Shown here piece after piece: positions 1-8,846 of a stretch of 11,598 nucleotides of DNA. This DNA comes from an uncultured Clostridia bacterium (GTDB taxonomy: Bacteria > Bacillota_A > Clostridia > Oscillospirales > Oscillospiraceae): the NCBI GenBank assembly GCA_946410505.1, contig CAMKAP010000044.1:1-11598 (forward strand). The letters are read 5' to 3'. Each line of letters begins with the position of its first letter. Positions within the stretch are counted from its first letter, which is position 1. A model generated the notes under the pieces. The model searched no databases. It was not told the origin of the DNA and saw only the letters and a program-made list of their open reading frames with translations. Both the position numbers and the translations under genes were made by a program.

Positions 1-10
1 TTTGATATAC

Positions 11-47
11 TCAAAAATGAGAACTTTTCGGTAGTTCTCATTTTTGA
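11..47. terminator. Bidirectional intrinsic terminator
   Basis: A 15-bp perfect stem (arms 11-25 and 33-47) encloses a 7-base loop. Each arm ends in an A/T run, so on either strand the RNA has a core (GAGAACT/AGTTCTC) followed by five U. It lies about 80 bases past the stop of the leftward Lgt-like gene and can end that transcript. It could also end a rightward transcript coming from outside the window. Confidence 0.75.
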
Positions 48-49
48 TT

Positions 50-82
50 CTCAAGGTGTCGACAAAGTGTCGACACCTTGAG
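50..82. repeat. Perfect 15-bp inverted repeat, no U-tract
   Basis: Arms 50-64 and 68-82 are exact reverse complements around a 3-base loop. Each arm contains GTGTCGACA, so GTCGAC occurs twice. No T-run follows on either strand, so it is not a textbook terminator by itself. It sits between two terminator-type hairpins and its right arm touches the next stem at 81-82. It may be an RNA 3'-end stabiliser, a protein site or the remnant of a small palindromic element. Its role is unknown. Confidence 0.6.
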
Positions 83-111
83 AGCTGTGACTTGTGTCAC
101 AGCTCTTTTTT
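81..111 (+). terminator. Plus-strand intrinsic terminator
   Basis: An 11-bp stem (81-91 with 96-106) with a TTGT loop is followed by a T6 run (106-111). The T-run is on the plus strand only, so the site suits a rightward transcript entering from left of the window and converging on the leftward Lgt-like gene, whose stop is at 125-127. No rightward gene is visible in bases 1-80. Confidence 0.7.
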
Positions 112-124
112 GCGTACAGGATGT

Positions 125-1156
125 TTATTCTTCGTGCACTTCGCCGGTCTCCAGGCAGGTGCTCCAGGCGATGATGGCTGTCGCGGCCATCAGGACCAGG
201 GAGGCGCTCATCCAGGCGTAGCACTTGAGGTAGGTGGCGTAGCGCTGAACATTGTATTCGCCCAGCTTGCCCACGCCGAAGAGGCTCACCAGAAAGGCGA
301 TCCAGAGCATCGGATGATACCACTTGAAGCCGTTGGCCTTGATGGACATGCGGCTGTAGTAGATCAGCACGCAGAGGATGCACACCGCCGCGAAGATCTG
401 CGCCAGACTGATGAAGGCGGAGAACTTGTTGAGCTGGGAGATGAAGCGGAAGTGCATCAAAGGGGAGTCGTTGCGGGTAGAGTCCATGATGATCTCCACC
501 GCGCCGTAGAGCACCAGCGCCAGGCGCATGGTGTGGCCCTCGCCGGGGCAGGGCGCCTTCATCCAACGCTCCTCATCGTCCAGGAAGAAGCGCCATACCA
601 CGATGGTCACCACCAGCATCAGCAAAAAGGCGATAAAGAAACTGGCGAAGCGGTAGGTCACGTTGCCGGCCGCATCCGTGCTGGCCACGGCGAAGGGCAG
701 GCGCTGAAAGAGCCCGGACTTGATTGTGATGCGGCCGCGGCAGGTGGTGTTGAAGAGCGCGCTGAAGCGGATCACCGCCACCAGCAGGCAGACGCCGGGC
801 GCCGCCGCGTCGAGAAGACCGGGAACACTGTCCGTCAGGCGCATTTTCCTGACCAGGAAAGCCGCCAGCCAGAGACCGAGAAACATGCCCTGCAGGCAGA
901 AACTGCCGCGGTTGAAGTCGGTAAAGGCGACCTTCAGCGAGCCGTAGGCCTCGGCGTTAAAGTACCAGTGGAGAAAGCGGGAGAACAGCACGCCGAATAC
1001 CAGCCCCAGGGCCGCAAGCCCAAGCACCGCACTGAAGGAGCCGCCGCGGCGGGCGTTGAGAGCCGCTGTGATGATAAAGCAGAGCACGATGCCCGCGACA
1101 ATGGTGACCGCGCTCATCTGGAACACGGCAAAGTCAAGATCCAGAACGTAATCCAT
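125..1156 (-). CDS. Lgt-superfamily multi-pass membrane protein (divergent prolipoprotein diacylglyceryl transferase homologue)
   Basis: This is a 343-residue polytopic membrane protein with about 8-9 hydrophobic segments (near 12-34, 43-60, 85-103, 117-135, 171-190, 210-224, 246-267, 278-296 and 312-332). The order of segments resembles Lgt, which moves diacylglycerol from phosphatidylglycerol onto lipobox cysteines. Residues 129-142 (IRFSALFNTTCRGR) align by eye to the Lgt signature GRIGNFINGELWGR. They keep the key Arg (R130), the second Asn and the final Gly-Arg, but lose the first Asn and the Glu. LYG at 216-218 and R228 fit the second conserved Lgt region, and Q89 sits where Lgt usually has His. 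About 70 C-terminal residues add two further membrane segments. The ATG overlaps the upstream stop (TAATG) and a strong AAGGAGG lies 9 bases before it. Lgt ancestry is fairly clear. Enzymatic activity is uncertain, and the gene should not be taken as the housekeeping lgt. Confidence 0.7.
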   Translation of the reverse strand: MDYVLDLDFAVFQMSAVTIVAGIVLCFIITAALNARRGGSFSAVLGLAALGLVFGVLFSRFLHWYFNAEAYGSLKVAFTDFNRGSFCLQGMFLGLWLAAFLVRKMRLTDSVPGLLDAAAPGVCLLVAVIRFSALFNTTCRGRITIKSGLFQRLPFAVASTDAAGNVTYRFASFFIAFLLMLVVTIVVWRFFLDDEERWMKAPCPGEGHTMRLALVLYGAVEIIMDSTRNDSPLMHFRFISQLNKFSAFISLAQIFAAVCILCVLIYYSRMSIKANGFKWYHPMLWIAFLVSLFGVGKLGEYNVQRYATYLKCYAWMSASLVLMAATAIIAWSTCLETGEVHEE

Positions 1157-2778
1157 TAATTGCCGCCTCCTTCCCCGGTGCTGCCCACGGCAGACGCAAA
1201 GTAGATAATATCGCTGACAATACGCTCGGACGCCCAGTCCACATGGTTATAGGGGACGCCCTGCCAGACGATCTCGCTGGTCTGGCCGCCGTCCAGGCCG
1301 TAGGCGGTGATGACGCCCTTGCGTTCAAAGAACTCGGCCATCTTGTTGACCGTGCAGTTGGCGGCGTTGGAGCCGTGGTTGACGGTCATGAACAGGTAGT
1401 GCAGCTTATCCTTCACACCGATGCCGGCGCGGGAATAGGCCGTGTCCACCTCGCCCGCGGGGTACCAGCTGGTGACCTGGGCCACGCCGTCACGCACCAG
1501 AATGGGCCCGAAGGCCAGGGAGAAGACCACGTCGTTCTCCGCCATCCACTGGCGGATGGAATCCTCGGTGTTCTCCTCCAGCAGCTCCTTGTACAGGAAG
1601 TCGCCGTCGGCGGTGACAAAGAGCGTGTCGAAGCAGTTGTACTTCTTGTAGTTGCCGGTGTAGGTGGAGGTGTTGAAGCGGTAGAGCTCCCGGTTATAGG
1701 CCACGATGCCGAAGTCCCGGAAGGCATAGTAGTCCGCGTTCATGGCCACCACGCAGTTGGTCGAGGCTGCCAGCTCCGAAGCCACATAGTAGTTGTAGGA
1801 GCCAAAGGTGTCGTCCGCCAGCTTCCGGCGGAACTGGGAACCGTCGCGCACCTTGATCTCCGAGAAGCTGCAGCAGCGGCCGTCAATATCCTCTTTCCAG
1901 AGGATCGTCAGAATGGAGTCGTCGATGTAATACTTGATCTCCTCGGCGTAGAGGCCGGTGTAGAAGTTGGCGTTCGGGTCGAAGACCACTTCCTCATCCT
2001 CCCGCAGAAGGCCGCTGTCGCGCGCCTGCTGGATCACGTCGAGGATCTTATCCGCCTGATCCACCGGCACGGAGCCGAAGCCGTTGGGATCGGGGGCGGG
2101 CGCCACCAGCGCATCCTCCGGGATGTAGTAGCGGACAGGTTCCGGCGTGGGTTCCGGGGTCGGCTCCGGTGTGACCTCCGGCGTTGCTTCAGCCGGTGCC
2201 GCCTCACTCGGGGCAGCGACGGGGGCGGGCGCTTCCGTCACAACAGGCGGCGCCGTCACCACTGGGCTCTGCGCGGCGCGGGGCAGCGCGGTCACGCCCA
2301 TGGGGTGGAGGTTGTTGAGGCTCCACCAGAGGCCGAGAACAAACAGGGCAAGAAACACCAGACTCAGCAGAAATCGTGCCCCGGCGGGCAGCGGTTTTGC
2401 CTCCTCAGCCTCGTCCACTTCCTCGTCTTCGAAGCTCTCCCCGGCTTTGTCACGCTTCGGCTTTCTCTTCAGGAAGCCGCGGCGCGCAGGGCGCTCCTCC
2501 TGCTCATCATCGTCGTAAGCGTAATCGTCCTCATCCTCGTCGTCCGGTTCCGCAGCCTTCGGCTTTCTGCGCAGAAGGCCCGCGAGACCCCTCCGGGGCT
2601 TCTCCTCGTATTCTTCCTCTTCGAAGTCTTCGCTCTCCTCCCAGACGGGAGCGGGAGCGGGCTGCGCCTCTTTCCTCGGCGGGACGCTGCCGGAGTCCGG
2701 CGTTTCTGCACTTTTTGCAGCATCCTCGGCTTCAAATTCGGACATGATGGCGTCAAGATCAAACTCGTCGTAGCTCAT
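1156..2778 (-). CDS. Membrane-anchored phosphodiester glycosidase (NAGPA/DUF2233) family protein
   Basis: This 540-residue protein appears to be a type II surface protein. Residues 1-130 form a highly charged cytoplasmic tail with two similar basic-then-acidic modules (about 60-96 and 96-127). One membrane segment lies at 134-154. A Pro/Ala/Thr/Glu stalk follows (about 160-215, ending in TPEPTPEPTPEP), then an ectodomain (about 270-530). The ectodomain has the landmarks of the phosphodiester glycosidase family: MNADYYAF (346-353), AFGPILVRDG (422-431), RAGIGV (450-455) and YGLDGGQTS (493-501). The mammalian member uncovers mannose-6-phosphate by removing GlcNAc. Bacterial members are mostly uncharacterised and may act on phosphodiester-linked surface sugars. 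The ATG at 2778 is chosen because the longer frame begins with a TTG that is the -35 box. Its ribosome site (GGGTGA) is weak. It is first in a two-gene operon with the Lgt-like gene. The substrate is unknown. Confidence 0.82.
   Translation of the reverse strand: MSYDEFDLDAIMSEFEAEDAAKSAETPDSGSVPPRKEAQPAPAPVWEESEDFEEEEYEEKPRRGLAGLLRRKPKAAEPDDEDEDDYAYDDDEQEERPARRGFLKRKPKRDKAGESFEDEEVDEAEEAKPLPAGARFLLSLVFLALFVLGLWWSLNNLHPMGVTALPRAAQSPVVTAPPVVTEAPAPVAAPSEAAPAEATPEVTPEPTPEPTPEPVRYYIPEDALVAPAPDPNGFGSVPVDQADKILDVIQQARDSGLLREDEEVVFDPNANFYTGLYAEEIKYYIDDSILTILWKEDIDGRCCSFSEIKVRDGSQFRRKLADDTFGSYNYYVASELAASTNCVVAMNADYYAFRDFGIVAYNRELYRFNTSTYTGNYKKYNCFDTLFVTADGDFLYKELLEENTEDSIRQWMAENDVVFSLAFGPILVRDGVAQVTSWYPAGEVDTAYSRAGIGVKDKLHYLFMTVNHGSNAANCTVNKMAEFFERKGVITAYGLDGGQTSEIVWQGVPYNHVDWASERIVSDIIYFASAVGSTGEGGGN
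2137..2181 (-). repeat. TPEP repeat in the surface stalk
   Basis: Residues 200-214 of the phosphodiester glycosidase protein consist of P-E-V-T-P-E followed by tandem P-T-P-E units just outside the membrane segment. This type of Pro/Glu repeat usually works as an extended wall-spanning spacer and is prone to length change between strains. Confidence 0.7.
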
Positions 2779-2807
2779 TGTCACCCATTCACTTTGCTCT
2801 AAATTTC

Positions 2808-2835
2808 CCCGCCGCCGATCAGGATCCAAGGCGGG
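2808..2835 (-). other. Possible 5'-terminal mRNA hairpin
   Basis: In the leader of the glycosidase-Lgt-like mRNA, CCCGCC pairs with GGCGGG (plus-strand arms 2830-2835 and 2808-2813) around a 16-base loop. The predicted transcript start is near 2836, so the stem would begin at the extreme 5' end, where hairpins often protect mRNA. The stem is only 6 bp, so this is a weak call. Confidence 0.35.
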
Positions 2836-2842
2836 ACAATAT

Positions 2843-2871
2843 ATTATATCATAAACGCCGCGTTTGCTCAA
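2843..2871 (-). promoter_or_regulatory. Sigma-A-type promoter of the glycosidase-Lgt-like operon
   Basis: Reading leftward, TTGAGC (2871-2866) is followed by exactly 17 bases and then a perfect TATAAT (2848-2843). Transcription should start near 2836, leaving a leader of about 58 bases before the ATG at 2778. The promoter lies just past the ftsH terminator, which makes this operon an independent unit. Confidence 0.85.
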
Positions 2872-2911
2872 TAGAAAGACGAAGAAATCAAGGTTTGCGG
2901 ATTTTACTGAT

Positions 2912-2953
2912 TAAGAAAAACAAAGGCTGTGAAAGCTATGCTTTCACAGCCTT
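2912..2953 (-). terminator. Intrinsic terminator after ftsH
   Basis: A 14-bp perfect stem (2923-2936 with 2940-2953) with a 3-base loop is followed on the minus strand by TTTGTTTTTC. It begins 7 bases after the ftsH stop (2960-2962) and ends the long leftward operon. The gap between it and the next promoter (about 40 bases) holds nothing else recognisable. Confidence 0.9.
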
Positions 2954-2959
2954 GAACTT

Positions 2960-5041
<2,082 letters not shown>

Positions 5042-5178
5042 ACAAACACTTCCTTTTCGTCAGAAGAAGCCTGCTCCGTTTCCGCGGTTTCTGCAACAGC
5101 CGCGAAAGCCTCACATCCGCAGTCTCCCTCTTCCTCTCCGCATCTGTCCCGAAAAACGGGCCTGATGCGGTTAGTCCA
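5042..5178 (-). other. hpt-ftsH spacer with a stem-loop
   Basis: This 137-base gap is the largest inside the operon. Just after the hpt stop, CCGCATC pairs with GATGCGG (plus-strand arms 5138-5144 and 5164-5170), and an inner CCCG-TTTTT-CGGG stem is separated from it by a 3x3 internal loop. No U-tract follows, so it is not an intrinsic terminator. A weaker bulged GC stem lies near 5079-5107. I see no convincing promoter. The hairpin may mark an mRNA processing or stabilising site between hpt and ftsH. Confidence 0.45.
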
Positions 5179-5712
5179 TTAACTGTAGATTTCCGGTTTC
5201 AGTACGCCGATATACGGCAGGTTCCGGTATTTTTCATTGTAATCCAGGCCGTAGCCCACGACAAAAGCGTCGGGGATTTCAAAGCAGGAATAGTCCGCAT
5301 AGATGTCGGCCTTGCGGCGGGCTGGCTTATCCATGAGCGTTGCCACCGCGATGGAGGCGGGCTTTCGCACTAGGAGATAGTTCTTCAGATAGTTGAGCGT
5401 CACGCCCGAATCCAGAATGTCCTCCACCAGGATCAGGTGGCGGCCCTCAATGATCTCGCTCAGGTCCTTATTGATCTTCACCGCGCCCGTGGACGTGGTG
5501 CCGCTGTAGGAGGACACCGCCATAAAGTCCATGGAGCAGTCAATATCCACATGGCGCATCAGGTCCGCCATGAAGATAAAACAGCCCTTCAGTACGCCGA
5601 CGAAAATCGGCTCCTTCCCCCGGTAGTCATTGGAGATCTGCTTGCCGATCTTGGCGACTGCCGCTTCCAGCTCCTCCTCGGAGATCAAAACACGCTCGAT
5701 TGCCTCTCTCAT
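5179..5712 (-). CDS. hpt: Hypoxanthine (guanine) phosphoribosyltransferase
   Basis: This enzyme salvages hypoxanthine and guanine with PRPP to give IMP and GMP in the cytoplasm. The 177-residue protein has the usual family length and its motifs in order: LKG (41-43, the PPi-binding loop), SSYSGTTSTG (67-76, the flexible catalytic loop), the PRPP-binding motif LVEDILDSGVT (95-105) and VVGYGLDYNEKYR (151-163) for purine contact. The ATG at 5712 is chosen over a TTG two codons upstream because GGGAGGA lies 6 bases before the ATG and would nearly touch the TTG. The ATG overlaps the tilS stop (ATGA), which suggests translational coupling. The order tilS-hpt-ftsH is conserved in Firmicutes. Confidence 0.96.
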   Translation of the reverse strand: MREAIERVLISEEELEAAVAKIGKQISNDYRGKEPIFVGVLKGCFIFMADLMRHVDIDCSMDFMAVSSYSGTTSTGAVKINKDLSEIIEGRHLILVEDILDSGVTLNYLKNYLLVRKPASIAVATLMDKPARRKADIYADYSCFEIPDAFVVGYGLDYNEKYRNLPYIGVLKPEIYS

Positions 5713-7040
5713 AAACAATCCTCCCTTGTCTCTGTCGTCAGCCGCAGGACACTGTCCCCCGGCGCAGGGTCTGCCCGTTCATCCACAGCCAGGCCGTGGA
5801 CGGCGAGAATGCCCGCCTCGTCCCGAAATACGAGACAGCGGTCTCTCTCCCGGGCAGTCAGGCCGGCCTCGACAAACAGAGCCTTCAGGCTCTTGCCGCA
5901 GCCGCGCTTCGCGGGACGGAGCCTGTCGCCCGGACGGCGACCGGTGACAAGGATCATATTCCCACGTATATTCTCATATTTGATGCACGAAGTCTTGAAC
6001 AAGCTATTAATTTTTTGGTTGTATTCAACCAGATCTGCATGGAGCCGCAGCCCCAGCTCCGGGATCTCCAGGGTTTCTCCCGCTCGGATCGTCCGGTCGG
6101 GAAAGCTGACACGCGCAAGCGGCGCAAAATACAGACGCCCCTGTTCCCGGCGCAGCCGCTGCCCGGGCAGATCCAGAAAGCCCAGCCCGCTTCCGCGGCA
6201 GAAGCAGAGAACCTGCTCCACATGCTCTCGGCTCAGGCCTTGATTGCAGAGCTTCCTCACCACTCTGGAAGAAATTGCCGGGTGGAGATCGAGAAGCTCC
6301 TCCACCGGGAGACTTTGCTCCCGGTATTGCTTCCGAATAAAATCCTCCGCCAGCGCGTCCAGGCAGTCCTCATCCTGCCGCGCAAGGGCGGCGGTGTCGG
6401 AGAAGGCACGGAGAAGCGCCGGATTCATTTGATGCAGCACCGGCAGTACTGAGCGGCGCAGGCGGTTGCGGCGGAAGGCCTCGTCCGTGTTGCTTTTGTC
6501 CTCCACATGGGGAAGCCCGTTTTCGCGGAGATACTGTTCGATTTCCTCCCGGGAGACCGTCAGCAGGGGCCGCACGATCCGGCCTCTTTGCGGCGGGATG
6601 CCGCCCAGCCCCCGCAGGCCGCTGCCGCGAATCAGGTTCAGAAGCAGGGTCTCGGCATTGTCGTTTGCGTTGTGGGCGGTGGCGATCCGGTCGCAGGAGA
6701 GGGCATCGGCCGTGCGCTCCAGAAATGCGTAGCGCAGCTCGCGTGCTGCCGCCTCAATGCCCATATGGCGCTCGGCGGCATAGGCTGCCGCGTCGCCGTG
6801 CTCCACCGTGCAGGGGATGCCCCGCTCGCGGCAGAAATCCTCCACAAAGGCGGCGTCGGCCAGGGATTCCTCTCCGCGCAGGCCGTGCTCGAAGTGGGCG
6901 GCAAAGATCTCCCATTCCCATTGTACCCGCTGGGACCAGAGAAGATGCAGAAGCGCAACGGAGTCGCTCCCGCCGGAGACGGCGCAGAGCACCCGGCTTC
7001 CCGGCGGCAGCAGGGCGAGGGCGGCCTCAGTAATCATCAT
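5709..7040 (-). CDS. tilS: tRNA(Ile)-lysidine synthetase TilS
   Basis: TilS joins lysine to C34 of the CAU-anticodon tRNA-Ile using ATP, so that it reads AUA codons as isoleucine. The 443-residue protein has the N-type ATP-pyrophosphatase P-loop SGGSDS (22-27), HFEHGLRGEES (49-59), and the AHNANDNAET motif followed by an RGSGLRGLGGI segment, all typical of the PP-loop domain. A C-terminal TilS domain contains GRRPGDRLRP, then KSLKALF. The first of two adjacent ATGs is used, with GGAG 7 bases upstream inside the end of dnaB. The alternative second Met (7037) cannot be excluded. The gene overlaps the dnaB 3' end by 14 bases and the hpt start by 4. A short AT-rich stretch codes the linker between its two halves. 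Confidence 0.95.
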   Translation of the reverse strand: MMITEAALALLPPGSRVLCAVSGGSDSVALLHLLWSQRVQWEWEIFAAHFEHGLRGEESLADAAFVEDFCRERGIPCTVEHGDAAAYAAERHMGIEAAARELRYAFLERTADALSCDRIATAHNANDNAETLLLNLIRGSGLRGLGGIPPQRGRIVRPLLTVSREEIEQYLRENGLPHVEDKSNTDEAFRRNRLRRSVLPVLHQMNPALLRAFSDTAALARQDEDCLDALAEDFIRKQYREQSLPVEELLDLHPAISSRVVRKLCNQGLSREHVEQVLCFCRGSGLGFLDLPGQRLRREQGRLYFAPLARVSFPDRTIRAGETLEIPELGLRLHADLVEYNQKINSLFKTSCIKYENIRGNMILVTGRRPGDRLRPAKRGCGKSLKALFVEAGLTARERDRCLVFRDEAGILAVHGLAVDERADPAPGDSVLRLTTETREDCL

Positions 7041-8370
7041 GCCGCCGCTCCACGGAACTGAAGGAAGTATACTCGGGCAGCCAGTTGAGCTCCACCGTGC
7101 CGGTGGCGCCCTTGCGGTTTTTCAGAACGATGGCCTCGGCCAGATTGGGATTGTCGCTCTCGCGGTTATAGTAGCCGTCGCGGTACAGGCCGATGACCAC
7201 GTCCGCATCCTGCTCGATGGCGCCGGACTCACGCAGATCCGACAGCTGCGGACGCTTGTCCTGACGGGACTCGTTGGCGCGGCTGAGCTGGCTTAAGCAG
7301 ACCACGGGCACGTTGAGCTCCTTGGCCATGATTTTGAGCATGCGGCTGATGTCGCTGACAGCCTGGGTGCGGCTCTCGTTGGACCAGTTGTGCCCGCTGC
7401 CGGAAGACTGCATCAGCTGCAGGTAGTCGATGACCACCAGATCCAGCTTGGGAAGTCTGCGGCACTGGGCGTTCATGTCCGAGACGGAGAGGGTGGGGTT
7501 GTCGTCGATGCGGATGTCGGCCGCGGCCAGCGCCTGGGCGCCGTCGGAGACCTCGCGCCACTGCTGGGGCGTGAGTTCGCCGGTCAGCAGGTTTTTCAGC
7601 GGCACCAGGGATGCGCGGGACAGAAGGCGCATCACCAGCTGCTCCCGGCTCATCTCCAGAGAGAAGACGGCCACGGATTTGCCCAGGTTCAGCCCCGCGT
7701 ACAAGGCAAAGTTCAGACCCAGACTGGTCTTGCCCATGCCGGGGCGCCCGGCGGCCAGGATCAGCTCGGAACGGTTCAGGCCCAGGATCGTGTTGTCCAG
7801 ATCGGGAAGACCGGTGGACAGGCCGGGGATCTTGCTGCCGGAGCTGGCCGCCTCGTTGAGCTGATCAAATACGGTCTGCACCACGGAGGAGACGGGCATG
7901 AGCCCGCCCACGTTCCGCCCGCTGCGCAGAGCGTAGATTTTCTGCTCGGCGATCTCCAGCGCGGTGTCCGCCTCGCCGGAGCCCTCGTAGACCAGATTGT
8001 TGATCTCATCCGCCGCTTCGCCCAGCCGGCGCAGCAGCGCCCGGTCGCGCACGATGGCGGCGTACTCCAGAACGTTGGCCGCCGTGGGCGTGACGCGCAT
8101 GATTTCCGCCACATAGCTCTCGCAGGTGTCGGTCCAGACGCCGCGGACCTTCATCTGGTCCAGCACGGTCACGGGGTCGATGGTCTGGCCGTAGGAGAAC
8201 ATGGCGAACATGGTCTCGAAAATGTCCCGGTTGAGCTTGATGTAGAATTCATCCGCCTTCAAATGCTCCAGCACCTCGGGGATGCACCGGGGGTCGATGA
8301 GCATGGAGCCGATGACCGCCTGCTCCGCCGGAGCGGAGTGCGGTGTTTTTTTGCCTAACAGCTCGTCCAT
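7027..8370 (-). CDS. dnaB: Replicative DNA helicase DnaB
   Basis: DnaB is the hexameric 5'-to-3' helicase that unwinds DNA at the replication fork (called DnaC in Bacillus subtilis). The 447 residues match the family length. The N-terminal primase-interacting domain (about 10-110) opens with the typical APAEQAVIGSMLID (13-26). The linker leads to a RecA-like domain with Walker A GRPGMGKTS (208-216), the catalytic Glu in SLEMSREQ (237-244), Walker B VVIDYLQLM (312-320), SQLSR (360-364), LRESGAIEQDAD (379-390) and the finger region KNRKGATG (417-424). No intein or insertion is present. AAGGAG lies 8 bases before the ATG. It follows rplI by 26 bases, the common rplI-dnaB order, and overlaps tilS by 14. 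Confidence 0.98.
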   Translation of the reverse strand: MDELLGKKTPHSAPAEQAVIGSMLIDPRCIPEVLEHLKADEFYIKLNRDIFETMFAMFSYGQTIDPVTVLDQMKVRGVWTDTCESYVAEIMRVTPTAANVLEYAAIVRDRALLRRLGEAADEINNLVYEGSGEADTALEIAEQKIYALRSGRNVGGLMPVSSVVQTVFDQLNEAASSGSKIPGLSTGLPDLDNTILGLNRSELILAAGRPGMGKTSLGLNFALYAGLNLGKSVAVFSLEMSREQLVMRLLSRASLVPLKNLLTGELTPQQWREVSDGAQALAAADIRIDDNPTLSVSDMNAQCRRLPKLDLVVIDYLQLMQSSGSGHNWSNESRTQAVSDISRMLKIMAKELNVPVVCLSQLSRANESRQDKRPQLSDLRESGAIEQDADVVIGLYRDGYYNRESDNPNLAEAIVLKNRKGATGTVELNWLPEYTSFSSVERRHDDY

Positions 8371-8396
8371 ATGACGCGCTCCTTAATACTGCAAGA

Positions 8397-8846
8397 TTAC
8401 TTGTCCTCGATCACCAGCACGTTGATGCTGCCGCTGACCTCATAACCCAGCTTGGCCTTGACGGAGTAGCTGCCGAAGTTCTTGATGGGCTCTGCCTGCA
8501 CGATCTTGTTCTTCTCAATGTCGATGTCAAACTGCTCCTTGAGGGCCTTGCTGATGGCCTCGGAGGTGACGGCGCCGAAGAGTTTGCCGCCGGCGCCCGC
8601 CTTGGCGCGCACCGTGACCTGAACGCCCTCCAGCTTTTTCGCGTTTTCCTGCGCCTCGGCCTTCTCCCGGGCAGCCTGGGCGGCCTTGGCCTTTTCCTTG
8701 AGCTTGAAGGCGTTGATGGCGTCGGGCGTGGCCTCGGAGGCAAGGCCCCGGGGGATCAGATAGTTGCGGGCGTAGCCGATGGAGACCTCCTTCATCTCGC
8801 CCTTCTTGCCCTGACCGCGCACGTCGGTATTAAAAATGACTTTCAT
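8397..8846 (-). CDS. rplI: 50S ribosomal protein L9
   Basis: L9 binds 23S rRNA near the base of the L1 stalk and helps maintain reading frame. The protein has 149 residues, the normal size. The N-terminal RNA-binding domain carries the L9 signature region (about residues 11-36, with [17 protein letters not shown] and RGLA). A long Lys/Ala/Glu-rich connecting helix (about 41-75) and a C-terminal domain starting near [11 protein letters not shown] follow, with GKLFGAVTS. The ATG has AAAGGAG 8 bases upstream. The gene follows gdpP by 48 bases, a spacer that holds a small hairpin and a four-codon open frame. Confidence 0.97.
   Translation of the reverse strand: MKVIFNTDVRGQGKKGEMKEVSIGYARNYLIPRGLASEATPDAINAFKLKEKAKAAQAAREKAEAQENAKKLEGVQVTVRAKAGAGGKLFGAVTSEAISKALKEQFDIDIEKNKIVQAEPIKNFGSYSVKAKLGYEVSGSINVLVIEDK

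Noticed and set aside
125..1156. Straight annotation as the housekeeping lgt
   Set aside because: The Lgt signature has several changed positions and there is an extra C-terminal membrane part. A homologue call is safer than a functional one.
44..1159. Plus-strand open frame of 371 codons opposite the Lgt-like gene
   Set aside because: It begins within the terminator hairpins and yields a His/Gln/Glu-rich sequence with no domain. The minus strand encodes a coherent membrane protein with a strong ribosome site.
1243..2802. Plus-strand open frame of 519 codons opposite the phosphodiester glycosidase gene
   Set aside because: Antisense shadow with Arg/Gly/Val-rich low-complexity parts caused by the acidic and Pro/Glu repeats on the real strand.
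5710..5718. TTG at 5718 as the hpt start
   Set aside because: The GGGAGGA ribosome site would be only about one base away. The ATG at 5712 is 6 bases away and overlaps the tilS stop.
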